A DNA stretch of 64,000 bases from Lonicera japonica (GCA_021464415.1 CM038469.1:1838501-1902500), one strand, 5' to 3'; positions 35,185 to 47,944 are shown, counted from the stretch's first letter. Notes: generated by a model from the sequence alone, not told the origin. Made by a program: numbers and translations.

Positions 35185-35590
35185 TTAATAAATCAGGTCC
35201 AGTCCTAATATGCTAGGACTCTCTTAACTTATGTTCCCAACTGGTGATTCAAATTTAATTTGAGCCTTTATGTTTTAATCTGACGACTTAGAATTATGAT
35301 GGGGTACTGGTAATTACAATGATAATTATGACTACATATTTATTTTATTAGTAGATATGAAGTATTTGAAGTCTTTACAAATTTTTCTGTTATATCTTTA
35401 TCCATTAATCATAACAATAATTGTTTTTAATTAATTTATTATTAAATATTGCAATCTTTCAAACTTATTGATTGTTTTATTAACAAATACATAAATAGTG
35501 ATTTAATTTATCATTATAATTGAAAGTTGAGATCTAATTTTCTAATTGTAATACTAAATAATACATATTTTTTTATCTCTTTACTTCATT

Positions 35591-35648
<58 letters not shown>

Positions 35649-35815
35649 ATTATCATATAATCTATTAATAATTAGGTTAGTCCTAATATAGCGGGACCCA
35701 TTTATGTTTATGTTCTCAACTGGTGGCTCAAATTTAATGCGGATGTTTATCTTTCGATCCAACGTCTCAGGATTATTAAGGCATGTTGGTAATATTGATG
35801 ATAATAATAAGTATT
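35185..35815. repeat. Diverged direct repeat pair flanking an AAT microsatellite
   Basis: About 150 bp at 35185-35335 resembles 35665-35815: both contain AGTCCTAATAT, a GTTCYCAACTGGTGRYTCAAA segment, and GGTAATA/TGATGATAAT-like ends. The AAT run lies between them. Confidence 0.65.
35592..35647. repeat. AAT microsatellite
   Basis: An uninterrupted run of about 18 AAT units. Confidence 0.97.
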
Positions 35816-37184
35816 TAGTTAATTAACTATATTAAAGATTTAAATAGTTTAAAACCTATGAAAATTCTAATTGTATCTCTATAGCCATTAAATATTTATT
35901 TGTAAATTATAATTTTTTTTATATCTCCAATATGTCCCAAATTATTTAACATGAAAATTATTTATATAATAGCCATTTTTAGTACTATTATATATTCCTA
36001 TTTTATTTAATTATAAATTATAATTTTTCTATATTTTTAGCATTCTCATATTATTTAACATGTAGACTATCTATAAAAGAATATGTCGAGTAATAATAGT
36101 GCATATTTATATCTTATTTGCACTATCACGTCAGCTTTCTCTCTCTCCAACTTTTTTTTAAACTTCAAAATATAATAAATTTTAATTTAAAAATATTTAA
36201 AGTTCAATTTTCTAGGGACATTGATTTATTTATGATTTTGTTTTTTAAAGTTTACAAATTGTATATACAAAAATAGATTAATATTATTGTACAAGCAAAA
36301 AGAATTATGTTAAAGAAAATTGTCTTCCTTAAACATAATTAATAAACTATAAATTTTGTTACTTTAAAAAAACCTATAAATTTGATTCGATAACAAATAA
36401 AACTATCTTAGCAATAGCAATCAGGATTTAGGATGACAAAATATCCATCCTTATGAATTTTTGACTAACCATGACCTTAAAGCCTGATATTTTTTATTTT
36501 TTTAATTGTCGTAAGTATGGGTACATTCTAAACATAAATATGATTTGGGTTATATCCAGCTTAGGTTCATATAAATATAGCATGTTGAACTCAAACAAAC
36601 TCATATATTCGATGAATGAGAGCCATCTTTTTTGGAGCATTGACGATCTCCATGGTGATGTCCAAAAATACCTAATAATATTGTGTACCCTACCATTTTT
36701 CGATTATTAGGCATGTATGAGTAGTTTTTACTATCAATATCAATTATTTATTAATATTTTAACATTTAATTATATTAAATTCAATGTAAGTTTCGATTGC
36801 TCAAAATTATTTATACATTCTCAAATTTAATTCTATTTTCTTATTATAAATAGTAAAAATTAATTTTTTGAATGTAAGAATTTTAATTTTTAACACCCCT
36901 TTATTTCTAAAAAACAAATACAAAGGACATCATATCATATATACATTAAGAACTTTATTTTTAATCATTAAAAAATTTAGAACTCGCGAATTTATTTATT
37001 TATCTCTCAGGATTAAAGTAGTTATATTTACAATATCAATTTGTTTGATGAAAAAAATATAATTACTTATAAGAAAGGATAAAAAATAAAAAAGTTAATT
37101 GTATGTGATAAAGGCATATCCAAAACTTAGAGCATATCAGGTATTATATTTATTATTTTTTTTAAAAAAAATAATAATAGTTTA
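35816..37184. other. Intergenic, AT-rich, no gene recognised
   Basis: Very AT-rich DNA. Short plus-strand frames at 36471-36710 and 36868-37062 have low-complexity composition and no recognisable motif. Confidence 0.5.
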
Positions 37185-37189
37185 TTTTC

Positions 37190-38065
37190 TATAATGACTC
37201 AAAATATCTTATATCAATAGTATAATGAAAAGTTCCTAGGTATACATGTAGGTGTAATGAATATAACTTACAACTTGGGCTAGCCATTTTGATAAAGAAC
37301 CCTAATGATTACATATGATATCAGAGTGGATCCAAGACCACTATCACGTGACGTGTGGATGTTGTGGGTTGGGTTTGTGCCCGGTCTGACGAGGACGTCA
37401 GGGATTTAATGAGGGGAGATTGTAACTACCCAAAATATCTCACATCGGTAATATAATGAGAAGTTCTTTGGTATATATATGTAGGTGTAATGAATTTAAC
37501 TTATAATTTGAGCTAGCCATTTTTGGGGGGGACCCTGGACTACAACCACATGACATGCTGATATTGTGGGTCGGATTTGTAATGTTGACGGCGAGCCGTA
37601 ATAATTGGATGCGGCTAGCTAATAGGGGGAGATTGTAATGACTCAAAAATATCCTACATTAATAGTATAATGAAAAACTCCTTGATATATATGTGTGAAC
37701 AATGACCCTATATCACAACTTAAACTAGTCATTTTGAAAAAAAAAATCTGGTGGTTACATATGGTATTAGAGTGGACCCATGACCACTATCACGTGAGGT
37801 GTTGATATTGCGAGTCGAGTTTGTGCGGCTAACGACAAGCTTTTGTGAGTGATCTCGACCTGACGATAGCATCAAGGATTTAACAAGCGGAGATTATAAC
37901 GACCCAAAATATCCCACATCGTAGTGTAATGGGAACATCGTAGTGTAATGGGAACATCGATAGTGTAATGGGAATGCTCTTGATATATATTGGTATATAT
38001 GTGGGTGCAATGAACCTAATTATAACTTAAGCTAGCAATTTTAAGGGAGAACCCAGATTGTTACA
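37190..38065 (+). mobile_element. TRIM retrotransposon array: four LTRs, three internal regions
   Basis: LTRs begin TGTAAYGACYCAAAATATC and end GATTACA-like, at about 37190-37314, 37421-37545 (3' end deleted), 37634-37759 and 37894-38065. Between them lie internal parts that start with a primer-binding site resembling the initiator tRNA-Met complement (TATGATATCAGAGTGGA at 37315, TATGGTATTAGAGTGGA at 37760) and end with a GGGGAGAT polypurine tract. The whole array is bounded by one 5-bp duplication, TTTTC, at 37185-37189 and 38066-38070. Non-coding, as expected for TRIMs. Confidence 0.85.
37909..37972. repeat. Short tandem triplication inside the last TRIM LTR
   Basis: CATCGTAGTGTAATGGGAA occurs twice in tandem and a third time as CATCGATAGTGTAATGGGAA. 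It lengthens this LTR compared with the other three. Confidence 0.85.
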
Positions 38066-38070
38066 TTTTC

Positions 38071-38966
38071 TCTGAAAACTAATTATAATTTTGAAATATT
38101 ATATTGATCTAAATATAAACATATTAATTTAAACTTACTCGATTATTGTTTTGGCATACGTTTATTCTATATGTTATTAATAATTTTAAAATTTTAAAAA
38201 TCTAAAAGGTATTAAAGGAAATATATAAATAGATTGTGTTGGAATTAACTTTAGGGGATCAATAGTTGAGTTTAGGGTTTTACCAAATTCGAATTCGATA
38301 TATCTAAAAATATGATTAAAACCAAACTTGACTAAAAGTATATTTATTTAAAAAAAATAATTCTACCCAGTTTACTATACTATACGTATAAATCTTAACT
38401 CACTATTTCCCTTCTTACCAGTTGTAATTAGATTGTATCATAAGGGTATTTTAAAGAAAAAATGTTATATTTTAGTAGAGTTGAGACAAATGAACATAAT
38501 TTATGTGAACTCGAACTTAAGCCACTTAGAACCCATATTTTTTCGGATTGTAAAAGGAAAAAGAAAGAGTCTACCCTATATTGGGGTTTGATTAGTCGAA
38601 AACCCATCAAATTGGGCCATTTCCTATCCGTAATTGTAGTAAAAGTGAAATTAGACAGACTTAATTTATTCTACCACTATTTGAATAATATGCATACAAT
38701 TGTATTTTTTAAATATAATTAAGATTAAAAATTAAAATTAGTGCTGTATGGGAAAATTTAATTCCTCTTGCTCTTAAATTAAGAGTATACTACTATTTTT
38801 TTGTGTTAATGTTAAAATTAATTTCTCTACAAAATAGAAAAATTAGAATAAGGACTCTTAATAAAAGATAAAAAAAATATTAAAATTACAAGTAATTACA
38901 TATATAAAAAAATCAATAAATAGAATTTTAGATAGTGTCACTAATTATATATAGGCAAAATCGAAT
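38071..38966. other. AT-rich sequence upstream of a Helitron end
   Basis: No gene recognised. Part of it may be the body of the Helitron ending at 38993; the 5' end of that element was not identified. Confidence 0.4.
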
Positions 38967-38994
38967 CGTGCCGTAGGCACGGGTATTAGCTAGT
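38967..38994 (+). mobile_element. Helitron-like 3' terminus
   Basis: A perfect 6-bp-stem hairpin, CGTGCC GTA GGCACG (38967-38981), is followed 8 nt later by CTAG (38990-38993) and then T. This is the standard 3' structure of plant Helitrons inserted between A and T. No Rep/helicase frame is nearby, so the copy would be non-autonomous. Confidence 0.65.
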
Positions 38995-39439
38995 CTATTA
39001 ATAAAACACAAAAAAAGAGTATTTGTTCTAAGCTGTTTGTCTTTTGATCTAATGGCTTATAGGTATCATGGAAGGCTATAATTTAAAGCATAATTATGAC
39101 TATTTATATATTTCATTAAATTTAAAAGTATTTCAAGAATATCTAAATTCTAATTTATTTCTAAATTAATTAACTGCTTTCTATTAATATATAAATAACC
39201 AAATATGATTAAATTTACTTAATTTCTTAGTTTCCAAATAAGAATATTTATGGTACAAAATATGTTTTCTTGAATTAATTTTTATTGCTAAATTACGTTT
39301 CAATATCTTAATAATTTATTTCTTTTAAAAAATAATAATATAAAATGTACCAAAATTAAAATTTTCAAATTTTAATAATATATGATAGTTTTTTATCAAA
39401 TACAATTATAATATCATATAATTAAAATATGTGATCGAT

Positions 39440-40215
39440 ACGACGGAATTTAAATTTTTCAAAATAAAATCTTCACTTATAGACTCGAACTAATTCTAAC
39501 TAGTAGCTCATGCATATTGAATTTCGCTATAGATTTTATATAGATTAAGATCTCCATTTAGTCAGGGTTGAAACTGATTTTTTTAGACCAAGGCAAATGT
39601 GGGTTCCACAACAAATATCTGTTACGAGTTTGGCTCAGGTCATTCAATCCAACCTAAATATAATAGTTTTTCTTTAAAACCCTTATAATAAGCTTGGCAA
39701 TTTATTACACAACCTGATAACACAACAAAAAATTGGCAATAATTTTTTGGGTATTGGGGAAACCTTAATAGGTTATTATAAATGGATCATAAACAGATAT
39801 TATAAGTCTTATAGTATCTTATAATTGTAAAGCTGCCGGATGGATCAAGTTTGATTTATGCATATTGAAAAATAATGGGTTCAGATTTTTCAAAACAAAA
39901 AAGTATAGATTTGGCGGGTTCTTAATTTCTAACTAGTGCTTATATTGATTTTTTGTATAAATATTCAACGACCTACAATGTTTCTCCAATGAATCGAATT
40001 GGAGATTTTAATTTTTTTTTGAAAAATCTCCTTAATAAGTCATGGTTGAAATGAGTTTTTTTTATATAGGGGTTAATACCCAACACGAATACAACAAATA
40101 CCCAACATGAATTTAAATCGGGTTCAAGTTCGTATATATTTAACATGTTTGATCTGATCCGACTTAAATATAACAATTTTTCTTTAAATATTTTTACAAT
40201 AGACTTAGACCACAC
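39440..40215. repeat. Diverged direct duplication
   Basis: The stretch 39440-39730 resembles 39870-40250. Shared landmarks are TTCTAACTAGT, GATCTCC/AATCTCC near AGTCA-GGTTGAAA, and TTAAATATAA followed by TTTTTCTTTAAA. Many indels make this an old duplication. Confidence 0.5.
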
Positions 40216-40445
40216 ATCATGATAGTATACAATACAAAATCATTACGAATTTTTTGGATATAGATGAAACTTAAATATCAAAATTGGGTGATTTTGTTTC
40301 TATCCACCAAATCTTGCAGTTAATCCACCCTAAAATTATGAAAATTTTAAATGAAGTTTCACAAAATTACCCTTTTTAAAATTGATTAGTATATCCACCA
40401 ATTTTAATTAAATTATAATTATATAACTTTAGATTCCTTTTTTAT

Positions 40446-40551
40446 TAACATTCCTAATCTAAATATAATTTCTTTTAATTAACTTTCCTAATCTAAATAT
40501 AATTCCTTTTAATTAACATTCCTAATCTAAATATAATTCCTTTTAATTAAC
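40446..40551. repeat. 34-bp tandem repeat, three copies
   Basis: The unit CCTAATCTAAATATAATT plus CCTTTTAATTAAC-like sequence starts at 40453, 40487 and 40521; copies are nearly identical. Confidence 0.92.
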
Positions 40552-40622
40552 TTCATCTTTACATTTAAAAAAAATTGAACGGTTTAGGGTTACTTCTGCG
40601 CTTGTGTTGATTGAATAGACGA

Positions 40623-40625
<3 letters not shown>

Positions 40626-40671
<46 letters not shown>
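40626..40671. repeat. Compound CT/CA microsatellite
   Basis: A TC run (40626-40655) passes directly into a CA run to 40671. Confidence 0.95.
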
Positions 40672-40776
40672 GAAAATAGAGTGAAAGAATGACCAAGTAT
40701 ATATAGTGTGTATTATATATATAACAGGGGATGACCAACTTTTCCAGCTTGCGTTGCAAATAGACCTTGTCCAGTA

Positions 40777-40887
40777 ATTTATAATTTTTTTATTCATTAA
40801 TCTTTTGGAACTCCCAACATTATAATTAATAATTTACAATTTTTTATTCATTAATCTTTTAGAACCCCCAACATTATAATTAATAAT
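40777..40887. repeat. Tandem duplication, about 58 bp
   Basis: Two copies of TTTATTCATTAATCTTTTGG, then AACTCCCAACATTATAATTA; few substitutions. Confidence 0.85.
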
Positions 40888-41927
40888 ATAATTATTTAGT
40901 CTGAAAGTTAGACATGATATAAGAAACTCGGTATAATTTAAATTTTTAATCTTCCGTATTGTGAGTTAGACTTACATAATTCAAAAATCAAATTAGTTCA
41001 AGATTTTCAAAATTGTGGGTGTGGGTTTCTAAGGTTGGAATACAGATTTGGTGATTTAAAGAATATGAAACTAATCTAGGGTTTGTGATAGGATGAAGAA
41101 GAAGAATAAGGCTGCGAAAAGAGTGATAGTGGGAAGAAGAAGAAGAAGAAAAAGAGACACTGGGAAAATCGTTAAAACCGTAAGGCGAAAGGGGTTAAAT
41201 TTTGTTTTTGTTATTTTACTGCAAAGTTAATTAAAATTTACCCATCTAAATTTTTAAAGTGGTTATACTTATTAATTTAGTAGATATTTCCATATTAAAT
41301 TATTATTTAAAATAATATTTATAAAATTAAATTCATAATATTTTTTTGTCAGTTCATCCACGCTTGCTGATTAACTTAATATATAATGCGGATTAATTTA
41401 ATAATGTGGATTAACTGCAAGATTTGGTTGATAGAAATAAAATCACCCATCAAAATTAAAGAAGGATATTTTTCTTAGATTGCAATTAATTTGCAATTTA
41501 ATTAATTCTGTAATCAATTCGGCGGTGATAGGGTTGAAAATAAGAAAGAAAGAAATGATAATGTTGCCAAGCAATAGTTTATTTTGCAGCCCCATGTAAA
41601 TTAAATTTAATATGATTGGGCTAAAATTGCTTGGAGTGCATAAGATATATATATCTATATATATATATAGAAACAAATCTTGAGGCAGGCGTGTAAGTAT
41701 CAAAGCCAGTTCATTTAGTTCTCTGCCCATAACGATTTTTAAAAATAATTTTTTAAATTATTTTTAACGGATTTGAATCATGCTTATTTTTTAAAAAGGT
41801 TTACGGAATTCATGTTAGATGAATTTAAGCTGTATTTATAATACTTTCGTGTCTTTCTGAATCTTAACAACATAGAATACATACATTTTCGACGTACACC
41901 TCAAATAATTATGATAATGATAATTAA

Positions 41928-42215
41928 GGCTCCGTTTGATTATAAAGATAGAAAAGGAAAATAAATTTAGTTAGTTTGTGTGAAAAGATAGAAAATAAAG
42001 TTAGAGATGTTACACATTTTATGAGTATATATATCCTCAATTCTTTAATGTTTTTGGTGAAAAATTTTTACTCACCACCAAGCAAAAAAAAAAAATTTCA
42101 TGAAAAAACTTAAAAATCAAGTAGATATCTCCTCTATTACTCAACTTATTTTTCATCTTTTCATCAAAATTAACTTAATTTATTTTCTTTTTTCACTTTC
42201 CAATCAAACGGAACC
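41928..42215. mobile_element. PIF/Harbinger-like MITE
   Basis: Inverted ends GGCTCCGTTTGATTATAAAG and, reversed, GGTTCCGTTTGATTGGAAAG. TAA is duplicated at 41925-41927 and 42216-42218. About 288 bp and non-coding. Confidence 0.85.
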
Positions 42216-42587
42216 TAAATATCTACTTAGTTGATCAAATATTTTTGAGCGGCCAATAAAATTCTATACAAATCTCATTAATTCTAGCCAGCTCCAGCTC
42301 CAACTCCAATACAGTATGGTTGCATGTCATATCAAATTAATTATTTTTTGTTGGATTGTTGTTGGCCCATACCAGAAATACGATAATTAGAATTATTAGC
42401 AAACATTTCTTTTTGTCTTGTAATTTGAACCATATATAATGGGATTTAGCCCGACACAGGGCCCTCCCTCTCAAAAACCTTTATATTATTAATTTATAAT
42501 GGAATTATACTGTTGCATTTGTCTTCTATATTAATTAATGTCACTCTTAACTTAATTATTTATGCAAATATATGTCCTTAATTTGTA

Positions 42588-42698
42588 CTCCTTCCATCCC
42601 ACAAAAATAAACTTATTTTTTATGCCACATAAATTAAGAAACTTCATTTAATGTAATTAAAATCATAATTTTTTTCTACATTTTTCCTATTATACCCT
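42588..42698. mobile_element. Stowaway-like MITE end, interrupted by Copia
   Basis: CTCCTTCCATCCCACAAAAA after a TA dinucleotide resembles the CTCCCTCCGTCCC terminus of Stowaway elements. The Copia element starts about 115 bp inside; I could not identify the opposite terminus beyond it. Confidence 0.45.
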
Positions 42699-42703
42699 CA
42701 TTT

Positions 42704-43223
42704 TGTTGTGCTAAGATACCGCTAGAACAAGCCTTAGCACAAGCGTAGGACCGTCCGGACAATTATGCGTACAATAATTAAAGAAACAAGCACCAATGGT
42801 ATTCAAGTAATATGATAAGCAAGAGATGAAAGAAGAAAACAACTAACCAAGCACACAAGCAATTAGGTGGTGTCGGCAAAACCGCCACTAATCTACCGGG
42901 TGATAGTTATTATTGATGAGACCAATTCTGAGTACAATGCACAAAACAAGCCCTAGCCACCAATTAGAACTCTCAATATTATCTCTCAAATGTACTCTCT
43001 AATTTAGCTAGTAAACAATATAACACAACTCATGAATAAACCCTATGACAAGGGATCTATTTATAGAGTATAAATCATATGATCTAGGATTGCACAAAGT
43101 CAAATCCTACTACAAATTGGATAATACAAATTCAATTATGATTTAAACAATACAAAGCCAATTAAGAATTGGACAATATAAAACCTAATAGAAATATAAT
43201 TCCTATACATAGCCAAATCTTTA
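42704..43223 (-). repeat. Copia 3' LTR
   Basis: On the minus strand this is the downstream LTR. It is about 98% identical by eye to 47420-47939, and most differences are transitions. Confidence 0.93.
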
Positions 43224-43339
43224 ATTCTCTACCTTGGCGATGTTCCACAAGACCCCAATGCACTCCAGCATGATCAAATTATCGAATAAGACACTATCAC
43301 CCCCGCCGGTCCCTTAGGACCACCGCCTCCCAAGGGGCA

Positions 43340-45045
43340 TCAACACAGACGGATATTGACCAACGTCAAGCAATGATCAAACTTGGCCAATGGAATAACA
43401 TTTGTCAACATATCTGCCGGATTATCTTTGGTGCCTATCTTAACCAGATTTATAACACCGTTTTCAATAATTTCTCGAATGAAGTGATATCGAACATCAA
43501 TATGCTTGGTTCTTCCATGATGAACTTGATTCTTCGCCAAGTGAATTGCACTTTGACTGTCACAGTGCACCACCACTTTTTTCGGCTTCAAACCAAGATC
43601 ACTAACTAAACCACGGAGTCATATGGCCTCTTTGACCGCATCCGTACCGCAATATATTCTGCATCCGTGGTAGACAACACTACCACACTTTGAATCATCG
43701 ACCTCCAACTCAACGGACCGCTACCCAATGTAAACACATAACCCGTAGTCGATCTTCGCTTGTTTAGGTCGCCAGCGTAGTCCGAATCCACAAAATCCTC
43801 AATAGTTGACGTTTTAGATTTTTCAAATACCAACCCTTTGTTCATTGTACCCCGCAGATATCGTAGAACCCACTTAATGGCTTGCCAATGCGGTTTTTCA
43901 GGGTTCGCCATGTACCTAATAACAATGCTCACGACTTGAGCAATGTCCGGTCGAGTGCATACCATGGCATACATCAAACTCCCAACCGCACTTGCATAAG
44001 GAACTTGAGCCATGTACTCCACCTTTTCCTCGGAGCTAGGAGCCATCATTGCCGATAGTTTGAAGTGCGGTGCTAACGGGACACTTACTGGCTTTGAGTT
44101 TTCCATCCCAAATCGAGCAACCACTTTTTCAAGGTATTGACTTTGTGTAAGACACAATCGTCCCCTCTTCATATCTCGTACGATCTCCATCCCCAAAATT
44201 TTCCGCGCTCCACCCAAATCTTTCATCTCAAACTCCTTGCTTAACTGAGCTTTCAATACGTCGATCTCCACCAAGCTCCGGGAAGCAATGAGCATATCAT
44301 CAACGTATAGGAGTAAATAGATGAAATTGCCAGATTCAAACCTTTTGAAGTAAACACAATGATCAAATTCGCTCCGAGTAAACTTATGCGCGATCATGAA
44401 CGTGTCAAACCTCTTGTACCATTGACGCGGGGATTGCTTCAATCCGAACAACGACTTCCGAAGTTTGCACACACTATTTTCTTTACCAACAACTTTGAAT
44501 CCTTCCGGCTGAGAGATATAAATCTCTTCCTCTAGGTCCCCATGCAAGAACGCCGTTTTGACATCGAGTTGTTCAAGTTCAAGATCATATTGCGCCACCA
44601 TAGCCAACAATGCTCGGATCGAGGTGTGCATCACATCCGGAGAGAACACTTCATTATAATCCATCCCTTCCTTTTGCGCATAACCCTTGGCTACCAACCT
44701 TGCCTTGAAACGAACACCGGACCCTAGAACCCCGTCTTTCTTAGTGAAAACCCACTTGCACCCGATAGATTTTTTCCGCTTCGGCAAATCGCATAGTTCC
44801 CAAATTCGATTTTTTCGGAAAGACTCCATCTCATCTTCCATTGTCGCTTTCCACTTCGCATTCTCGTTAGAATTCATAGCTTCCAGATACGAAGTCGGCT
44901 CATCCTCATAACCTACTAATGCGTATGCCACAATGTCTTCATACCTATATCGAATCGGTAGACGTCGAGCCTTAGGCTCCCTTCCACTAGCCAAAGATGG
45001 TATTATTTGTTGTTGATCCGAATCCTCACCGGGAGTCGTCTTTTC
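43340..45045 (-). pseudogene. Copia reverse transcriptase and RNase H, broken near the end
   Basis: Reverse transcriptase motifs are intact over about 460 codons (43606-44994): KWVFTKKDG, QLDVKTAFLHGDL, LYGLKQ-like LFGLKQSPRQW and the catalytic YVDDMLIA. RNase H starts at VDSDYAGD and continues to STTDAEYIAV, where a one-base loss shifts the frame. A stop at 43619-43621 replaces a conserved Trp. RNase H resumes at 43591 with HCDSQSAIHLAKN and HIDVRYHFIRE. Confidence 0.93.
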
Positions 45046-46600
45046 CTAGTTAGACTCTTCCACCGAATTCGTAACCCGAGTATTAACTGGTGTAGTCACT
45101 TCCGTTTCTACCACTATCTCGCTCGCCTTGTTCTCCTTCTCAACCGGAATTGGAGAATCACCGTTTGTCGACAAGGTCGTCTTGAGCATAGACGCCTCGT
45201 CAAACGTCACATCCATACTAATCACAATCTTCTTACTTTGAAGATACCACAATTTATAACATTTAACCCCATCACAAGAGCCTAAAAATATTGCCTTACG
45301 AGCCCTAGGGTCAATTTTTTCATCACAAACATAATAATAAGCCGGACAGCCAAAAATGTGAATGTTGTCGTAACTAGCATGAGATCCGATCCACACCTCC
45401 ATAGGTGTTTTGTATTCCACTCCCGAGCATGGCAAATGATTAATCAAGAACGTAGCGTAGGATAAGGCTTTAGCCCAAAACTGCTTATCTAATTTGGCGT
45501 TAGAAAGTATACACCGCACCTTTTGAAGGAGCATACGATTCATCCTCTCCGTTACTCCGTTCTGTTAAGGTGTACCTTTGACCGTGAAGTGGCGAATGAT
45601 ACCTTCTCATTGGCAAAAATCCTTAAAAGGATCACAAGTGTACTCCCCGCCGTTGTCTGACCTGAGCACTTTAACTTTTCTATCAATCTGATTTTCAACC
45701 ATTGCCTTCCACTTTAAAAACACATAAAAAACCTGGTCCTTATGCTTCATGAGATAGACCCAAGTTCTCCTTGAGTAATCATCAACAAAAGTCACAAAGT
45801 AATGATTTTCACCCAAGGATTGAGTCTTTGTCGGCCCCCAGACATCCGTATACACATAATCAAGTGCTCCTTTCGTACAATGTATCGCTATTTCAAACTT
45901 TACCCGAGTCAATTTTCCAAGCACACAATGCTCACAAAACTCTAGTTTGCAGCTTTTCGAACCCTCAAGTAGCCCTTGCTTACTCAACACTGTCATAGCC
46001 TTCTCCCTATCATGACCCAATCGCATATGCCATAATCTCGTCGTGTCAGTCTCTTCAGTCGTAACCGAAGAAAACCCAATCACTGTGCTTCCTTGAAGAA
46101 AATAGAGATTACCCTAATTCTTTTCTCGCATCACAACCATAGCCCCGGAGAGAACTTTTAAATTTTCACCCTCGAGTATTACACGATACCCATTGGAATC
46201 AAGAACCCCTAAAGAGATCAAATTTTTTTTCAGATCAGGAACATACCGGACATCACGAAGAGTACGTACTACCCCGTTGTGCATCTTTAGCCGGATCGTA
46301 CCAATCCCCATCGTTTTACACGCATGGTCGTTACTCATCAAAACCTTGCTTCCGTCAACCTCGGTGAAAGTATGAAACAATTCCCGGTTTGGGCACATGT
46401 GATATGAGCACCCACTATCCAAGATCCACTCGCTCGAAGAACTAACCCGAGAAGTCACAACCAACATACTCTCAAAGTCCTCATCTTTTGGTGCCGTTAC
46501 CGCGTTCGCGTTCTCCACTGCACCTTTATTCTCTCCACTGCCATTGGTTCTATTTGGACACTCCCGACGCACGTGTCCAAGTTTCTTGCACTTGTGACAA
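45046..46600 (-). pseudogene. Copia zinc knuckle, protease and integrase, broken
   Basis: In order: zinc knuckle [14 protein letters not shown]; protease active site [14 protein letters not shown]-pre-integrase HHCC region (LWHMRLGH, CEHCVLGK); integrase core (YTDVWGP, FVDDYSRRTW, SDNGGEYT, and the Glu in TERMNRML). Stops lie at 46114-46116, 45607-45609, 45565-45567 and 45046-45048. Confidence 0.92.
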
Positions 46601-46601
46601 A

Positions 46602-47367
46602 TTATCTTACTCTTGTCAGCCGGTCCCCAGATTTTGATCGCGGCTTTCTCCGATTTTCCCGTTTCTTCTCATCGCTTCTCCCCCTAATGAATAGCGCATC
46701 TGAGTTTGATTCTCCTCTCTCCTTCAAGCGTTTTTCATTAGCCAAGACGGTCGACGATACCAAATCGTAAATCACCTTTTTATTCCCATGAATAAGTGTG
46801 GTGGTTAGATGATCATAAGATTCCGAGAGCGAATTAAGAAGCAAAATCGCCTTGTCTTTATCATCAATCTCGACGTCTAATCCCTGCAAATCTGAGATTA
46901 TTTTGTTGAACCCGTCGAGATGATCGTTCATGGATGTACCCCTCGAAAATTCGTACCGGAATAGCTTCTTCTTCAAGTACAGACGATTCTTGATACTATT
47001 CGTCATATACTGATCCTTGAGCTTCTTCTAAATTACCGAGGCAGATGGTTCACGCATCCCATAGTATATCACGTTTGGAGTAAGGTGTAAACGAATTGTA
47101 CTACATGCCTGCCTATCGTACTCAACCCAATCGGCGTCAGACCACTCATCGGGCTTAACTTTATTCCCCAACAATGCTCTGTGCAAGTCTTGTTGGACAA
47201 GGATGTCGAACATCTGACACTGTCATATCGCAAAATCCGTCTTCTTCCCGTCAAATCTCTCTATATCGAATTTTACCGCAGCCATCACCTTAGGAGCAGA
47301 CCCCCCCTTCAAAGGTGGTATATCTGCTGCCTTGGCACTCCCTTCCGATACACCACCAGTAGACATC
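46602..47367 (-). pseudogene. Copia gag, broken
   Basis: The frame starts at the ATG near 47367 (MSTGGVSEGSAK). It has the UBN2-type gag core (residues like KNRLYLKKKLFRYEF, LNSLSESYDHL, LIHGNKKVIYDLV). Stops occur at 47223-47225 and 47028-47030, both where relatives have Trp. A frameshift lies between GDR near 46630 and the zinc knuckle at about 46560-46600. Confidence 0.88.
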
Positions 47368-47419
47368 TCTAATTATGACACAATTATCCCAAGGAATAAA
47401 CCTTTCTCCAATACCAAAT

Positions 47420-47939
47420 TATTGTGCTAAGATACCGCTAGAACAAGCCTTAGCACAAGCGTAGGACCGACCGGACAATTATGCGTACAATAATTGAAGA
47501 AACAAGCACCAATGGTATTCAAGTAATATGATAAGCAAGAGATGAAAGAAGAAAACAACTAACCAAGTACACAAGCAATTAGGTGGTGTCGGCAAAACCG
47601 CCACTAATCTACCGGGTGATAGTTATTATTGATGAGACCAATTCTGAGTACAATGCACAAAACAAGCCCTAGCCACCAATTAGAACTCTCAATATTATCT
47701 CTCAAATGTACTCTCTAATTTAGCTAGTAAACAATATAACACAACTCATGAATAAACCCTATGACAAGGGATCTATTTATAGAGTATAAATCCTATGATC
47801 TAGGATTGCACAAAGTCAAATCCTACTACAAATTGGATAATACAAATCCAATTATGATTTAGACAATACAAAGCCAATTAAGAATTGGACAGTATAAAAT
47901 CTAATAGAAATATAATTCCTATACATAGCCAAATCTTCA
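47420..47939 (-). repeat. Copia 5' LTR
   Basis: Upstream LTR on the minus strand; its outer end begins TGAAGATTTGGC and it is followed internally by the tRNA-Met-type primer-binding site. Confidence 0.93.
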
Positions 47940-47944
47940 CATTT

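Larger units (their letters stand above)
42704..47939 (-). mobile_element. Ty1/Copia LTR retrotransposon, complete, recently inactivated
   Basis: Two LTRs of about 520 bp (42704-43223 and 47420-47939) flank gag and pol on the minus strand in Copia order: gag, zinc knuckle, protease, integrase, reverse transcriptase, RNase H. The 5-bp target duplication CATTT lies at 42699-42703 and 47940-47944. The primer-binding site TGGTATTGGAG (initiator tRNA-Met type) is next to the 5' LTR, and a purine-rich tract (AAGGTAGAGAAT on the minus strand, near 43224-43236) is next to the 3' LTR. I count about 10 differences between LTRs, i.e. near 2%, so the insertion is young in evolutionary terms. Several stops and at least two frameshifts disable it. 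Confidence 0.96.
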
